Source: Hirundichthys speculiger
Lineage: Eukaryota; Chordata; Actinopteri; Beloniformes; Exocoetidae
Length of the DNA stretch: 64,000 nt
Reading direction: 5' to 3'
Assembly (NCBI GenBank): GCA_018398805.1
Contig: JAGFBZ010001279.1
Location: forward strand, 682,001-746,000
Positions 11,201-23,200 of the stretch are shown here, one piece after another. Position numbers and translations under genes: made by a program. The notes under the pieces were generated by a model that saw only the letters and a list, made by a program, of their open reading frames with translations, was not told where the DNA came from and made no database searches. How positions within the stretch are numbered: the first letter of the stretch is position 1; every line of letters begins with the position of its first letter.

Positions 11201-14200
11201 TACATACATAATCAATCCATAAAAAGGCTCTGACACGGCTTCTAAACGCTCCCACTGCTCGGGTTATGTTCTTGTATTTATCCGAGGTGGCACGGTAGGT
11301 TTGTTGAAAAGCCTTCTCTATGGACAGTTGTTGTTTTGCTGCTGTTGCTGCTGTTTCCGGGGTGTACGGAAAACGTAATATCAGGATGATTACGCTGGAG
11401 ATGCTTGTCCTTATGGCTTGTGTTTCCGTTTGAGTACGGGACATGTCTCAAGCAGCGTTTACAAACTGTGAAGTTTCTGTTAACTGTTTTCACTCCCTCG
11501 CCGGTGTATTCAACAGCAAAACCAAAATGCTCCCACAGCAGCGATTTAAATAAGTTTTCTCCGCTACCGCTGGCCATGCTTGTTTGTTTTTTTATTTTTA
11601 TTTTTTGTTTTTGTTTTTTTTTTTTCATTTCCTGCGTACCAACTGCCCAAAGTGTGATCGGCTGGTCACTGTGAGTGAGCGGAGGCGAGTGGACATTGAC
11701 ATGCAGTGGCGGCCTGTTGCCTAAAAGGCACGCACGCTCACGTGCAAGTCCAATGCAAAGTTATTGGAACATAAATCCCGCGGGACATAACAGCGTATTG
11801 TCCTGTGCAGGTCGTACCAAACAGTTCGGTATTTTACCGAGTACTGTTGCATCCCTAGTTTGCAGGGGTTACATCTTAAATCGCAAGACTTCTGGAATAA
11901 CGTCTCTTAAACGGACTGACCAAAGCTGAGATGTTTGGCCATAATGCACAGATTACCATAATACAGACTTTAAATAATGCGCACCTACAATTGAATGTCT
12001 GATAAAGAAAGGAATCAAGGTGTTTCAATGAGTTCAGACCTCCTCCTGACTGAAATGTTGTGATGAGATCTTAAGAGAGCTGTTTCTAAATGATTGTCGG
12101 CAGACCTCAATGAACTGAAGCAACTTTGTAAAGAATAGTGGGCCAATAATATTCCTCCACAACAATGTGAGACTGATCAAGTCAAATCTACAACATTCCA
12201 GTTATTGCTGCTAACGTTGGTTCTACAAGCTATTAAATGATGGCATATATTTAGTCTTAAAACCCTGTACTTATGCATTTAGCTTGAGTTTTTTTTTTTA
12301 ATTGAATAACGATAATTTAAATATCTTAAATAAATGTACTTTAAATGAATTGAATTTCTGCTTTCTTATCTCCGGGGTAAACAACTGAAGCTGAAAGTTC
12401 AGATTATCATGAACTAACAAAAAAAGAAAAAGAAAGTATTTTACTTTAAAAAAAGAATTTTCAATTTTACTAGTAAAACTAAACTCTGGCGGTTGATGAT
12501 TACATTGCTTTCCTACATCTTGGCCTTGTATTTCTTTCCAGCAGACGTATCAAATCTTTCTCAGACTTCTTAAGATGTGCAGGTGGGATAGACAGACAGA
12601 TGTTTTTGTAGCCCCTGACTGCAGCCTTGTCTTTCCTGGTCCTTTCTGTCTTGTTTTTCTACACATAGCTCCCTGCAGCTCTTTCTGTGGGGTTTTTTTC
12701 TTTTTCTGTTTTTTCTTTTTTTTTTTTAATCCCCAGACAGCAAGACCTCCCACTCATACAAATAATAAAGTGTGCCTTTGCACTAAATAATTTTGTATTC
12801 TGAAAAATTGCTATCAGAGCACAGACATAACAATACTTTCCCAGCCCACTTCCCGCCTCTTGTGAAATTAAAAAAAAAAATCTCTACGTGAATTCTGTTT
12901 ACTTTGCTGATATCAACATCCTTCACAATAACAGCTGGTCTGTCCAGGCTATTGCAGGACGTGATCACTGACAGTTTATAGACTCAATGTTTGTTACAAA
13001 GATGTAGTTAAAATACGAGTGAGAGAAAACTCTAAACATCTCTTATTGCCTTCTCTTCCTTTCTTTTCCTGTAATGTTTTCCAGTGTTGGCTAAAGGCTG
13101 TGTGTGTGCTGAGGCTGAATCCCAGCTCAGGCGCGTACCCACAGGCCTGTGTCATGTCTTTGATGCGTTTGCTGGGGTGCTACATGGCAGGTGTCCGATA
13201 CGTTCTGGAGCTCCAGGGTCTTCATAGGGGTACAGCTGAGCCCAGCCAGCCAGAAGAGGATGACACCAACCAGTCTGTCTCATCAATTGAAGATGACTTT
13301 TTCACTGCCCTGGAACATTTGGAGGAGGAGGTCACTGGTGATAATGCCCGTAGGTTTCTTGCTTTCAGCAGGCTTTATAGTCTTATTCACTAAGTGGCAC
13401 CAGATAGATTTTAACTCTGTGAATCCCCTTCTAGATGGAACTAAGTTATATTCTACTTGGGATGGATTCTTTCATTGATTTATAATAGTTTTCTTCCTTT
13501 CATCTTCTCCCTGTGTGTCTCCACAGCTGCAAGTGCGTTCTGTCATTTTAAAAAGCGTGACGTGGCATCACAGACAGTCCCAGCCCACAAGAGAAGAAAG
13601 GAATTATCAGGTTCTCGCGTTATCATTAGCTCATCTTCCAAGAAGTATTCAGCCAAACACAAGTCGGTCCCAGATGTATCTGTCACAGTGCAGAGGTCAA
13701 CTTCAGGAGTTGAATCCCAGTGGACGTACTGTAGTCCTGGAGCTCGTCTGCCCTCCCCGTCACGTCATGTCAGTGAATCTGAAGAGTCTGACTGTTCCAG
13801 CCCCAGCCCAATCATTTTCCTGGATGAAGTGGGCTATCAGAAGAGCCTGTTAGCCAAGCTGGACATCCCACAGGTTCCAGGGGGACCAAGAGAGCGAGTT
13901 GAAGACTCGGACTCTGAGGTCAGCGAATTCTTCGATAGCTTTGACCAGTTTGATGACCTGGAGGAGCTGAGCACAGAGAGCTGCACTCTCACTCTGCCGG
14001 TGGACCCGATCAGTGCGTCAAACTCACAGAAAAAGTCTGCTGAAGCTGGTTCCGTTGGGTCAGTGTCCAAATATGTTTCCAGGGGTTGCTCAACCAAGGT
14101 CATGAATCCTCACTGCTTTGACCAACCAACTCTCCCAGCCAATGTGAAAAAGCCCACTCCTCTGAAACCAGGTTCTCCCTACTCAATTACCTCTGAGGTT

Positions 14201-17200
14201 CCTGACTCCCCACGGCTGGTGCATACTCCTGAGGAGAATGGTGGTCCCCTGTTCAGTCCTGTGAGCTCCTCTGCCTTTAGTCCTCTGGTGGACTCGAGTG
14301 GACCGCTGGAATACTTCTGGAAGACAGAAGAGGACGGACAGGACAGCTCAGAGCTACGTAAACCGCAAGATCTCTGCTCTCTGTATAAGACCTACTCAGA
14401 CTTTGCTAGCAGTCTGTCCAAAGAAATTCTGGGATCTGTGTGTGGCTACCAGTCTGCTGTTGACATCAGTGACAACAAGAATCTAAGCTGCGTCTGCCAT
14501 AAGGAGTTTCAGAATCCTTCCGGATATCTTATGAAGCTCTCAGACATACAAGAGACAGTAACAGTGGCCAAGCTGCAGAAGAAATCCAACTCTCTAAAGG
14601 ATGGCATTCAGAGGTTTGCTTCTGACCTGGTGGAGATGAGTTTGGGCAGTGCCCTGCGAGACCTCCAGAAAGGTGTTTCCTCCTGTACCACCACCTTGTG
14701 TCACCTAGCTGCCAGACTGACCTCCTCAGTTTTTCAGATGGCCTTCCATGAAATTGGTATGCGGCATGCTTATGTATTAAAGGAACGAGCTATCAATGGA
14801 CTAGCTGGCTTCCTTGTTGGTGAGGCCATTTCTGGGGCACTGAAAGAATTCCTCACAGTGAAAAAGCAGATCTTCCACAGTACAGTGACACAGTTTGCTG
14901 CTGACCTGGCTGAAGAGCTGGTGTTTGAAGGCATAATGGAAGTTTGCCAGTTCTCTCATCCCTCAACCCCCCTCACACCTAGCGACTGGTCTTTTGGCCA
15001 TGGGCAAGAGGAGGAGGAAGAAGAGGAGGTGGTTTGCTCCTATGCTTCCGACTTGTCTGAGTCTGTAATCCAGGAGGCTTTTATAGAGCTGTCTCAGGCT
15101 GATGTCGCCTTCACTAGCCAAGCAGCTATTAGTGTGTCCCTGGACAACATCTGCTACGTTAGTGCAGAAAACACTAGCACTCGAACCTGCAGTACCTTTG
15201 CTAACCCACAAGTTATAAGTGCCAGCTCTGCTGCAGGGGCCCCGGGGCCCTCAGAGGAGGATGCCAATTGCACAGTAAAGAATGCTCTGTTCACAGTATC
15301 AGGCATGGCCAGCTGTGTCCCTGTGCCCCAAGCAGGCCAAGCTCTCTCCCACTTCCACAATACGGAAGATATCTGTCAGCATAAGTCTAGATTGTTAGAT
15401 AGCCCAAAGGCCAGCCCCAAAAGATTAACAGCATCATCATTTGATGCCACCACCTCCTCCCAAAGTCACCCTTTCAGTCCTGGAACTCAGCCCTCCATAC
15501 CTGGAGGGGAACCTTCCCAGCGGAAGTCTACATTCCAAAACTTCTCCGGAAACATGGTGGATATGATAGTAAGTGAGGCTTGTGAGTTAATAACGGCCTC
15601 TAAGGTGAAGAAGAGTTTTGGTGAATGTGCTGATTTCCTTACAAAGACGATCGGAAGCCGAAGGGACTCTTCCTCTCAGCAGGATAATCCTGATTCCCCT
15701 TCAAAGCAAGGAGGTGGCAGGGAGAGTTTCAGGTATGAACAGGTATGTGTTAGGCTAGGCAGTCCTGTTGATCAAGGATCAGACCTACACATCCCTCCCA
15801 TTTCCTTTCAAACATGCTGTTCAAACCAGGGAAGAGTTCTCTGTGAGGCAGATCCCAGAAGAAGAGGAGTGGCTGAAACACATCCTGTAATGATGGATAC
15901 CCTTGATGTGCCGGATACGGCTATGGGTGGACAAAAGAGAACATCCAATCCTGTGGATGACTCAGCTCCAAGCTCTGGCCAAAAATCTGGCGGCACACCT
16001 GGCACCCCTCCCTCCACCCCTCAGCAGCCCAGTGAGATCTCCAAAGAGAAACAGATAAAACAGTTCTCCAAGAAACTGAAAAGCAAGCTGGCCAAGGAGT
16101 TTTCTCCTGCCACGCCACCTCCAACCCCTCACTATCAGCCTGAGCCAGGACCTGGGCCAAAAGACACCATCCCTGAAGCAGACAAGGACGAGTTTATGCT
16201 CAATCTGATGAGGTCTCTCTCTGAGGAAGCAGACAGCACAGAGGATGTAGATGAGGAAGAACCTCTGGAAGAAAAAGGTATTAGTGGCACTAACAGATGT
16301 TTACAGGCAGAGGGAGGCCGGCATGATCTGAACCAGATGTCCTCACGCAGGATGTCCAACAAGAAAGCGCTCCACTATGCTGAGCGGTTGGCTTGTCATA
16401 TTGTCTCTATGGCAACAGAGATGGATACTCTGGGAGTGCCACAGGAAGAATCAGAGATGAGCAAGAGCAATGAGAGAGTGAGAGACAGTGTTGCTCAGTT
16501 TTCAGAGCAGACGCTGAACACCTTGTGGGTGTACGCTGGCGAGGTGGCAGGTGAGGTCATAAATGATGTGAAGAGGATGGTGAGCTCCGGACAGCAGTGT
16601 CCATATCACAAGGCTCTCAGAAGAAGAAGCTTTGACAGATCAAGCTCTGAATGTTTGCATCACTTGCACAGACACCAGCTGCAACACAGTACAGACCAGA
16701 ACAGAGAGCAGAGGTTAGGGAAGCTGGCTGAGCAGTGGTCTAATGAGCTGATAGCCTCGGTTTCCCGCTCTCCCACCTCCACTTCAAGTGCCATTTCCAG
16801 CTCCAGCTCTGGCCTATCTTCTGAGTATCCCAGCTGTGAGAGTGTGACAGATGAATATGCTGGCTACCTCATCAGGGTGCTGAAAAAGGAGGGCGGCAGT
16901 AGGGAGTTGGTCCTAGATCAGTATGCAAGCCGTTTGGCTTACCGATCTATAAAACTAGGCTTGGCCCATGCTAGTCGTAAAATCAAGAAAAGATCCTCAA
17001 GCGCCCGACTTCACTCCTCCAAGTCTCTTCCAGAAGAATGGAGAGCTTCTGGTAGTGAGGGCTCATCGCCCAAAGATAGAACAGAGTCCGGGGTCTTTCA
17101 GCCTGTTAAGCATGCCCAGTGCTGTTGCACAGTCTCTGAAAACCAAACTAAAAGGGAGTATGGGGACCTGGTCACCTTTGCAGAGTCTTTAGCTTACAAC

Positions 17201-20200
17201 ATCACCTTTGATGTCACACGCAAGCTACATCTGTCTTCTGGGCGACTTCCCAAGTCCTTCACCGATTCCTGTCTCTATAAGAAATCCAAACTTGAAGACA
17301 TGACTGAGAATCTCATCAGAAACTCGTTCTCCTGCCCCTTGTTGTCCAAGGAGGATAAAAGCAAACATTATCACAGTACAGGAAGCCTATCTGACGGAGG
17401 CTACAGTAGTAGGGTTATGCAGGTTATTGAGCATTATGCGAGGAAGATAGCAGATGACACGCTGAAAATGAGCCTGGCTTCGATTGGACATTCGTCCTGG
17501 GAGCATCTGCAGACGCAAGGCCATGACAGGCTCTCTCACACTCAGAGGCTGTCTGAAGGGCAGTCAGTGGTCCAAGCTTTGGGAGAGAGACCCTGCCGTT
17601 ATTGCCAGGTCCAGGAGTGTCCATTCTGCACCAAACATGGTTCGCACCAACACCAGTCCGTATTACAGAGGAGAAAATGGGAACCGGAATATCAGGCAGG
17701 ACCTGGACGTCTATCTGGTGTGGAGATTCCCAAGATCCACATTGACCTAGACCACAGAGCAGCATTTGCAGAGGAGATGGTATCAGTGGCGATGGAGACA
17801 GCTAAACGTGAGCTGAGTAACACCAGCCTTAATGCCGATAGTGGAATCGGCCATGATGGCACCAGTTATGCTGAGAGTTTAACTGCTGAGATCATGACGT
17901 CAGCACTGTCCAACATCTGTCAGGCCTCCAACTTAAGGTACATACACACAAAGACTAGTATAGTAGTTTTTGCACACTCTGCCTGTCATGCTTATTGGTT
18001 AAACTCATGGCTGCAGCATGCACAAACTATCTCATCAGAGTAGATTTTCATTATCGCTTTTTATTTGTCTGGAAATCTAAAGCATCAGAAATTATTAGTT
18101 TACATATTTTCCCTACCGTTGTCATTTTCAACACATAAAAGATTGTCATCATGAAATAATTCTATATATTTTCAGGCTCTGTGTGTTTCCATGTCTTTTA
18201 GCTCACCAGGTAGGGAAGCAACCGAGTCCACTGTGTCGCAGCAGCTGAGTGTTGGAGAAGACAGTCTAGGGAGCTGGTCCAACCTGAGCTTTGAAGATGA
18301 TCACCCAGATGACAATAGCAGCTTTCTCCATCTCAGTGACAGGTAGAGACCCACTTTTTACATGCAGAAAGCATAAAAATGTTCAGTGCTCATGTCTCAC
18401 CTAGAGCTGGCATTATACTGAAGTATTGACAAATAAATGCAGATTTAGTTTTTGTATGTGCAATCACAAACTTAAGTTTTAAGAGTCTCCTGAGTGTTTG
18501 AGTCTGGATGAGAGTGTTGTTCAGCACAGGTCAGTGCGTGTTCTCTTAATCTTCATTTATAAAATGCAAGTCTGGTTGATTCTGAGCAAAGTCTGCACTA
18601 TATCTAAGCTCTAAAAAAAAAGATGCAGGCCAAGATCTGAATGTTGACACCTTCATTTGTCACCTCTACTTGTCTGTATGTATTAAATACATTCACAGAA
18701 ATATGCACGATTGAAGAGTGATGCACACTTAATCAAAGCACTCACAGATTTGTCTTCATTGATCTAACCCCACAATGTGTTTTGATACTTAACTAAGGCA
18801 GATTGTCAAAGTCATCCACAAACCTAACACTCCTTTTGAAGACAATTATCCATGTAGGTTTACTCCTAATTAGTTTAAAGTAAGCCGGTAGTGGATAACA
18901 ACATTAGATTATCTGAGAAGAAGGTTGAATCTTAAAACCGGATAAACATTAAAAGAAAATATGGCTGAAGAGGTCCAGTTATAAGCCTGACTCCCTGCGA
19001 TGGGATTTGTGACAGGCTTTCCTGAAGTCTTTGCAAATAAGACTAATAAACACGTACAGCAAAGGCTATTATCTCTTTAGAAGCAAAGCTGAAAGCGACT
19101 GTAATTCCTTCCCTGAGACTGAAACAACACATTATGTAAGTGGCTTGTTATTTCGGACATCAGAGCCAAGTTAATGTATCATAATGTTTTCAAAAGGTGT
19201 GTCTTTGAGCGCTCCCCTCGTTTCAGACACTGTTTCATCAGGAGCAAAGTCCATTATGAGTATTCATTATGCTTTTCAAAAAGCCACTATTTCCACTCAA
19301 CAGATGAAGAGACAGAAGAAAGAAAAGCCCTTTTATGACCTTACTTGAGCACAATAACTCACCCCAGTGCTGTGCAGAAGTTATTAGGCTGGCAATAACT
19401 GCTCTGAAGTAAGAATGCTTTCAAAAATATTAAATGCATTTTTTTTTAATTTCACCAGTTTTCAGATGTTTATAGAAGGAACTTGACAGATTGTTCCAAT
19501 TTTCTGTGGATGAGGCTGCCCCACATCCTTCTGTCTGGTCATGTCATCCCAGATGGATTTGATGTTGAGATTAGTGCTTTGTGAGGGCCATCCCATCCAG
19601 GGTTTCCTGCAGGAAAAAACTTTGGGGGGGGGGGGGGGGGGGTTCAAGCCGAGAACGGTAGCCGAGAACCAAAAAAAAGGATAAATTACTTAATTAATTA
19701 GATTGTTCAATTATTATTTTTGCCCTCAAAATATGAAAGAAGTTGCTTAACAACAAACCCACAAACATGATGATGGAAAACACTATAAAGTGTAGGCTAC
19801 CTCAGTTTCTTAACTAAAAGACTATGTCTCATTTACTCTACTACTGATCAGCACTAGAGAATCAACATTAATTCATTATAACACAAACCTATGTGCGCTG
19901 ATCAGTTCTCAAGTGCTGCCGTGTCGCTTGCATGCATTGCATTTTTTTTTTTTTTTTGCCCGACATTTCGAGATTTCTGGCCGGGCGGGGCACCTGGCCA
20001 AATAAGGTCTGCAGGAAACCCTGCCATTACTTCCAGGACAACTCTTTATATTTCACACTGAAGATATTTCCGTATGACATTGTTTGGAGTCATTGTCCTG
20101 CAGTGGAATACGTTTGGGCCCAATGACGTGCTCCACTGATGGTATTGATGGTGAAGACGCCTTTAATCCAATTCCTCAAATGCATTTGCAGAAATGCAGC

Positions 20201-23200
20201 CCTGAATGTGCAAGGAACCCCCTTCATGCTTCCCTTTTTCCTGGAAATGCATCCATTATTGTACCACTTTCCAGTTCTTCTGCAAACAAACTTCTGCTTC
20301 AGCCAAATATTGTACGTTCTGACTCATCACTCCAGAGCACCTGTTGCCTTTTTTTTGCATTCGAGTTTCTATGTTTTCAGACAGTCAAGTTCTTGGGCCT
20401 TGTTTCCATTTTAGAGATATGGCTTCCGTCTAGAACACCTCTGGTCAGACTTCACTGGGCAGTAGATGGGTGTACCTGTGTCCCACTGGTTTACCACTGC
20501 ACATCTAATATCGAAGGGAAGTGAAGACGATGTGTCTTTGGCTGACCACTGTGTCCTCAGCATTGCTCATTTGCTTGTGAAAACAGCTTGAACGGCACAT
20601 ATTGACACTCCTACCTGCCTTGAAATGTTTGCCTGAGACTCTGGGAAAGATCTTTATGATCCCCTGTGTCTTGTTGCCTTGCGCTTTATTGACACGATGT
20701 ATCCTGTGATGTGAATTGTCTCCGACAACCTCACCTTGGCAGCAGAGTTCAGCTGTTCCTTACCTAGCTTTAAACCTCCAACTTAAGCTTTGTGCTTCAA
20801 CCTACAAATGAAATCGATGCTGGGTAGTAGCCACCTGACTGTGATCCCACAAAATCCCTGATGCTGTCTTGAAGGCAAAACAAATATTGATTTTTCTTCT
20901 TTGCATTTTTACAAATTGATAAAAAAAATCAACAAATAAAATGCATATTTTTTTTAAAGCATTCTTACTTAACAGCATTCTTTTGCTCCTGCCTTTGACT
21001 TTTGCACTGTCTTGCAAATGAAGAAGCTCTTAAAGTTGGGGTAATGCAGATTAAGGAAGGTATTTTTAGAAATGAGAGAGGTTCCTGTTTTCAGACTCAC
21101 TGAGGCTGTTTCATGCCACAGTATACAGGTTCCAGCCAGCAGGCTCATCGTCGGCTAATTAAAGAGTGTCTACAGTTTGTCCTCCGTTGCCAGCTGACTT
21201 TCATGATGGAACCGACAGGATTAATGAGATTATGTCAGAACAAGAATGTCATGATCTCACATCTTAGGCTTTTAGCAACAGATCGTCTCTATCAACATTA
21301 CAGATGATACAGTGGAAAAACTTGCATTATTTAAAGAATCCTCCTCTGTTTTGAACCTCATCAATCTGACATGTTTATTAACAGTACATGATGGACATGG
21401 CCATAATAGCAAATAGGTGGAAACTGCTCATGACATCCAAATATTTTGTTTCGTGTTGTTGTTGTCGTGGTGCATTACTTGCCTTTTCTCCTCAGCAGCA
21501 ATGGGAACAGCAGTAGCTGGAGCAGTCTGGGCCTGGAGGGGGAGGCTTGTGAGGAGCGCATGTCATTCTCCCCCTCTGACAGGTTGGTCAGAGACCGGTT
21601 GACATGGATAACTTCTGTAGCTACTGTGGGGTTCACCTAGAATGGGACAAAAAAAAATAAGCCGAGTTGCTAAATTTGTAGTGAAAAGGCGCATGTGACA
21701 TATCCCACCGTGGAAAACCAGTCCGGAATTGGAGAACTTCATCATGCAAAAGACAACTCTCACCATTCTACAATGGAATCTAGGTTTATACTTTGTCCCA
21801 TACTAGGAACCACCTGTGTCTTGCATGACCACACTGTAGCTCCAAGTGTAGATTTGATGCCATAGGCTTGTAGATACTAATGTGTGCATGCAATGTCTTT
21901 CTCATGCTTTACCTCTGCATATAATGTGGCTGCTTTAATAACATTTTTCCGTAGTGTTAGACGTCAGTGCTGCAGTTGCTGCCATCCCATTCAGATATGC
22001 TCTTACAGATACACTGACATTTCCGTTCATTCTTGCCCGTTTCTGCTCAGTGCAGCATAGCACTATCACTCTGCACATCCTTGGAAAGTCTGAAACCCAC
22101 AGAGCTGCCACATTTTGTGGAAAGACTTGAGAGCTACTGTACTTGTGGCCTGCAGAAAAGTGGCTTGGCTCCACATCTGATCCTGTGCAATGAATATCTT
22201 GAGCAAGTATATGCCTGTTGATGTTGATGGTACATTAAGGAGTGTCCCTCTCATCACCTGATTAAGATATGGACAGAATACACACTGCTATATGACACTT
22301 TGGTCTCACTTTCCTTGAAACGGATGTGACACCAGTCCAAAGTCCGAACACACCTAATGTTCATTGTTAACAAGTAACTGTACACCACATCAAGTGAAAA
22401 GTGGTATTTTTAGATTACACAAAAGCAGTTGTGTGCCATGCCCAAGATGACTTATGACACTGCAGGAGAAAAAAAAAAACAAACATCTTCTATTTGATAA
22501 GACCTTTACGCAGGTGACTATACAGCAAAAACTCACAACAAATACAGAAATCTCCAAACAGCACAAGCAACAGTTGAAGAGTTTCCTGCAAAAACCATAC
22601 TGCGACGTAGTATGCAGTATGTACTGCATACTGTGACGTAGTATGCAGTATGTACTGCATACTGGTCATTAGTACGTTAAAGCGACTTTGCTATAGCGTA
22701 ACTGGAATGGCACATTTCATTATAAGATGTAAGATGCATAGTAGACTGTTGAGTTACACAGTAGAAATTCTCCTGGATGTAGCACACCGTTTGGGTATTT
22801 CTTGCAAATTGCAGATCATATTAAAACTCATCTGCTCCACAGTGCACACTACATTTTAGAAAAATCAGAATGTACGATCAGTGTGGCAATCAGATATGCA
22901 TACTGCATACCACATTGCTTGTTCTTCAGAACTTTATAGCTTTTGAAGATTAGTATTTGATATATAAAAAAAAAGACTTCTAGTCAAAGAAATTGAAATT
23001 GAAAAGACAAAACATATCTGTAAAGAAAGAGTTTCCACATCAATCCCATATCATGCCAACGTTGTCCTACTTTCTTATATAGAAAACTACATCCAAACTA
23101 TTACATACAACAATATTGTGATTAATAAAGAGCAGATTTTTAACATGTTATTCCGTCAGACAGTTGGCAGTAAGGGCCATCCAACAAGCACACTGCCAGA

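Noticed and set aside
13457..13526. In-frame ATG upstream of akap11 exon 6 as a possible start
   Set aside because: It lies in intron sequence ending with a good CTCCACAG acceptor, and exons 1-5 provide the conserved N-terminus.
17938..18043. Reading frame continuing past akap11 exon 6
   Set aside because: The GTACAT donor at 17938 and the conserved continuation in exon 7 (SWSNLSFED) show this is intron read-through.
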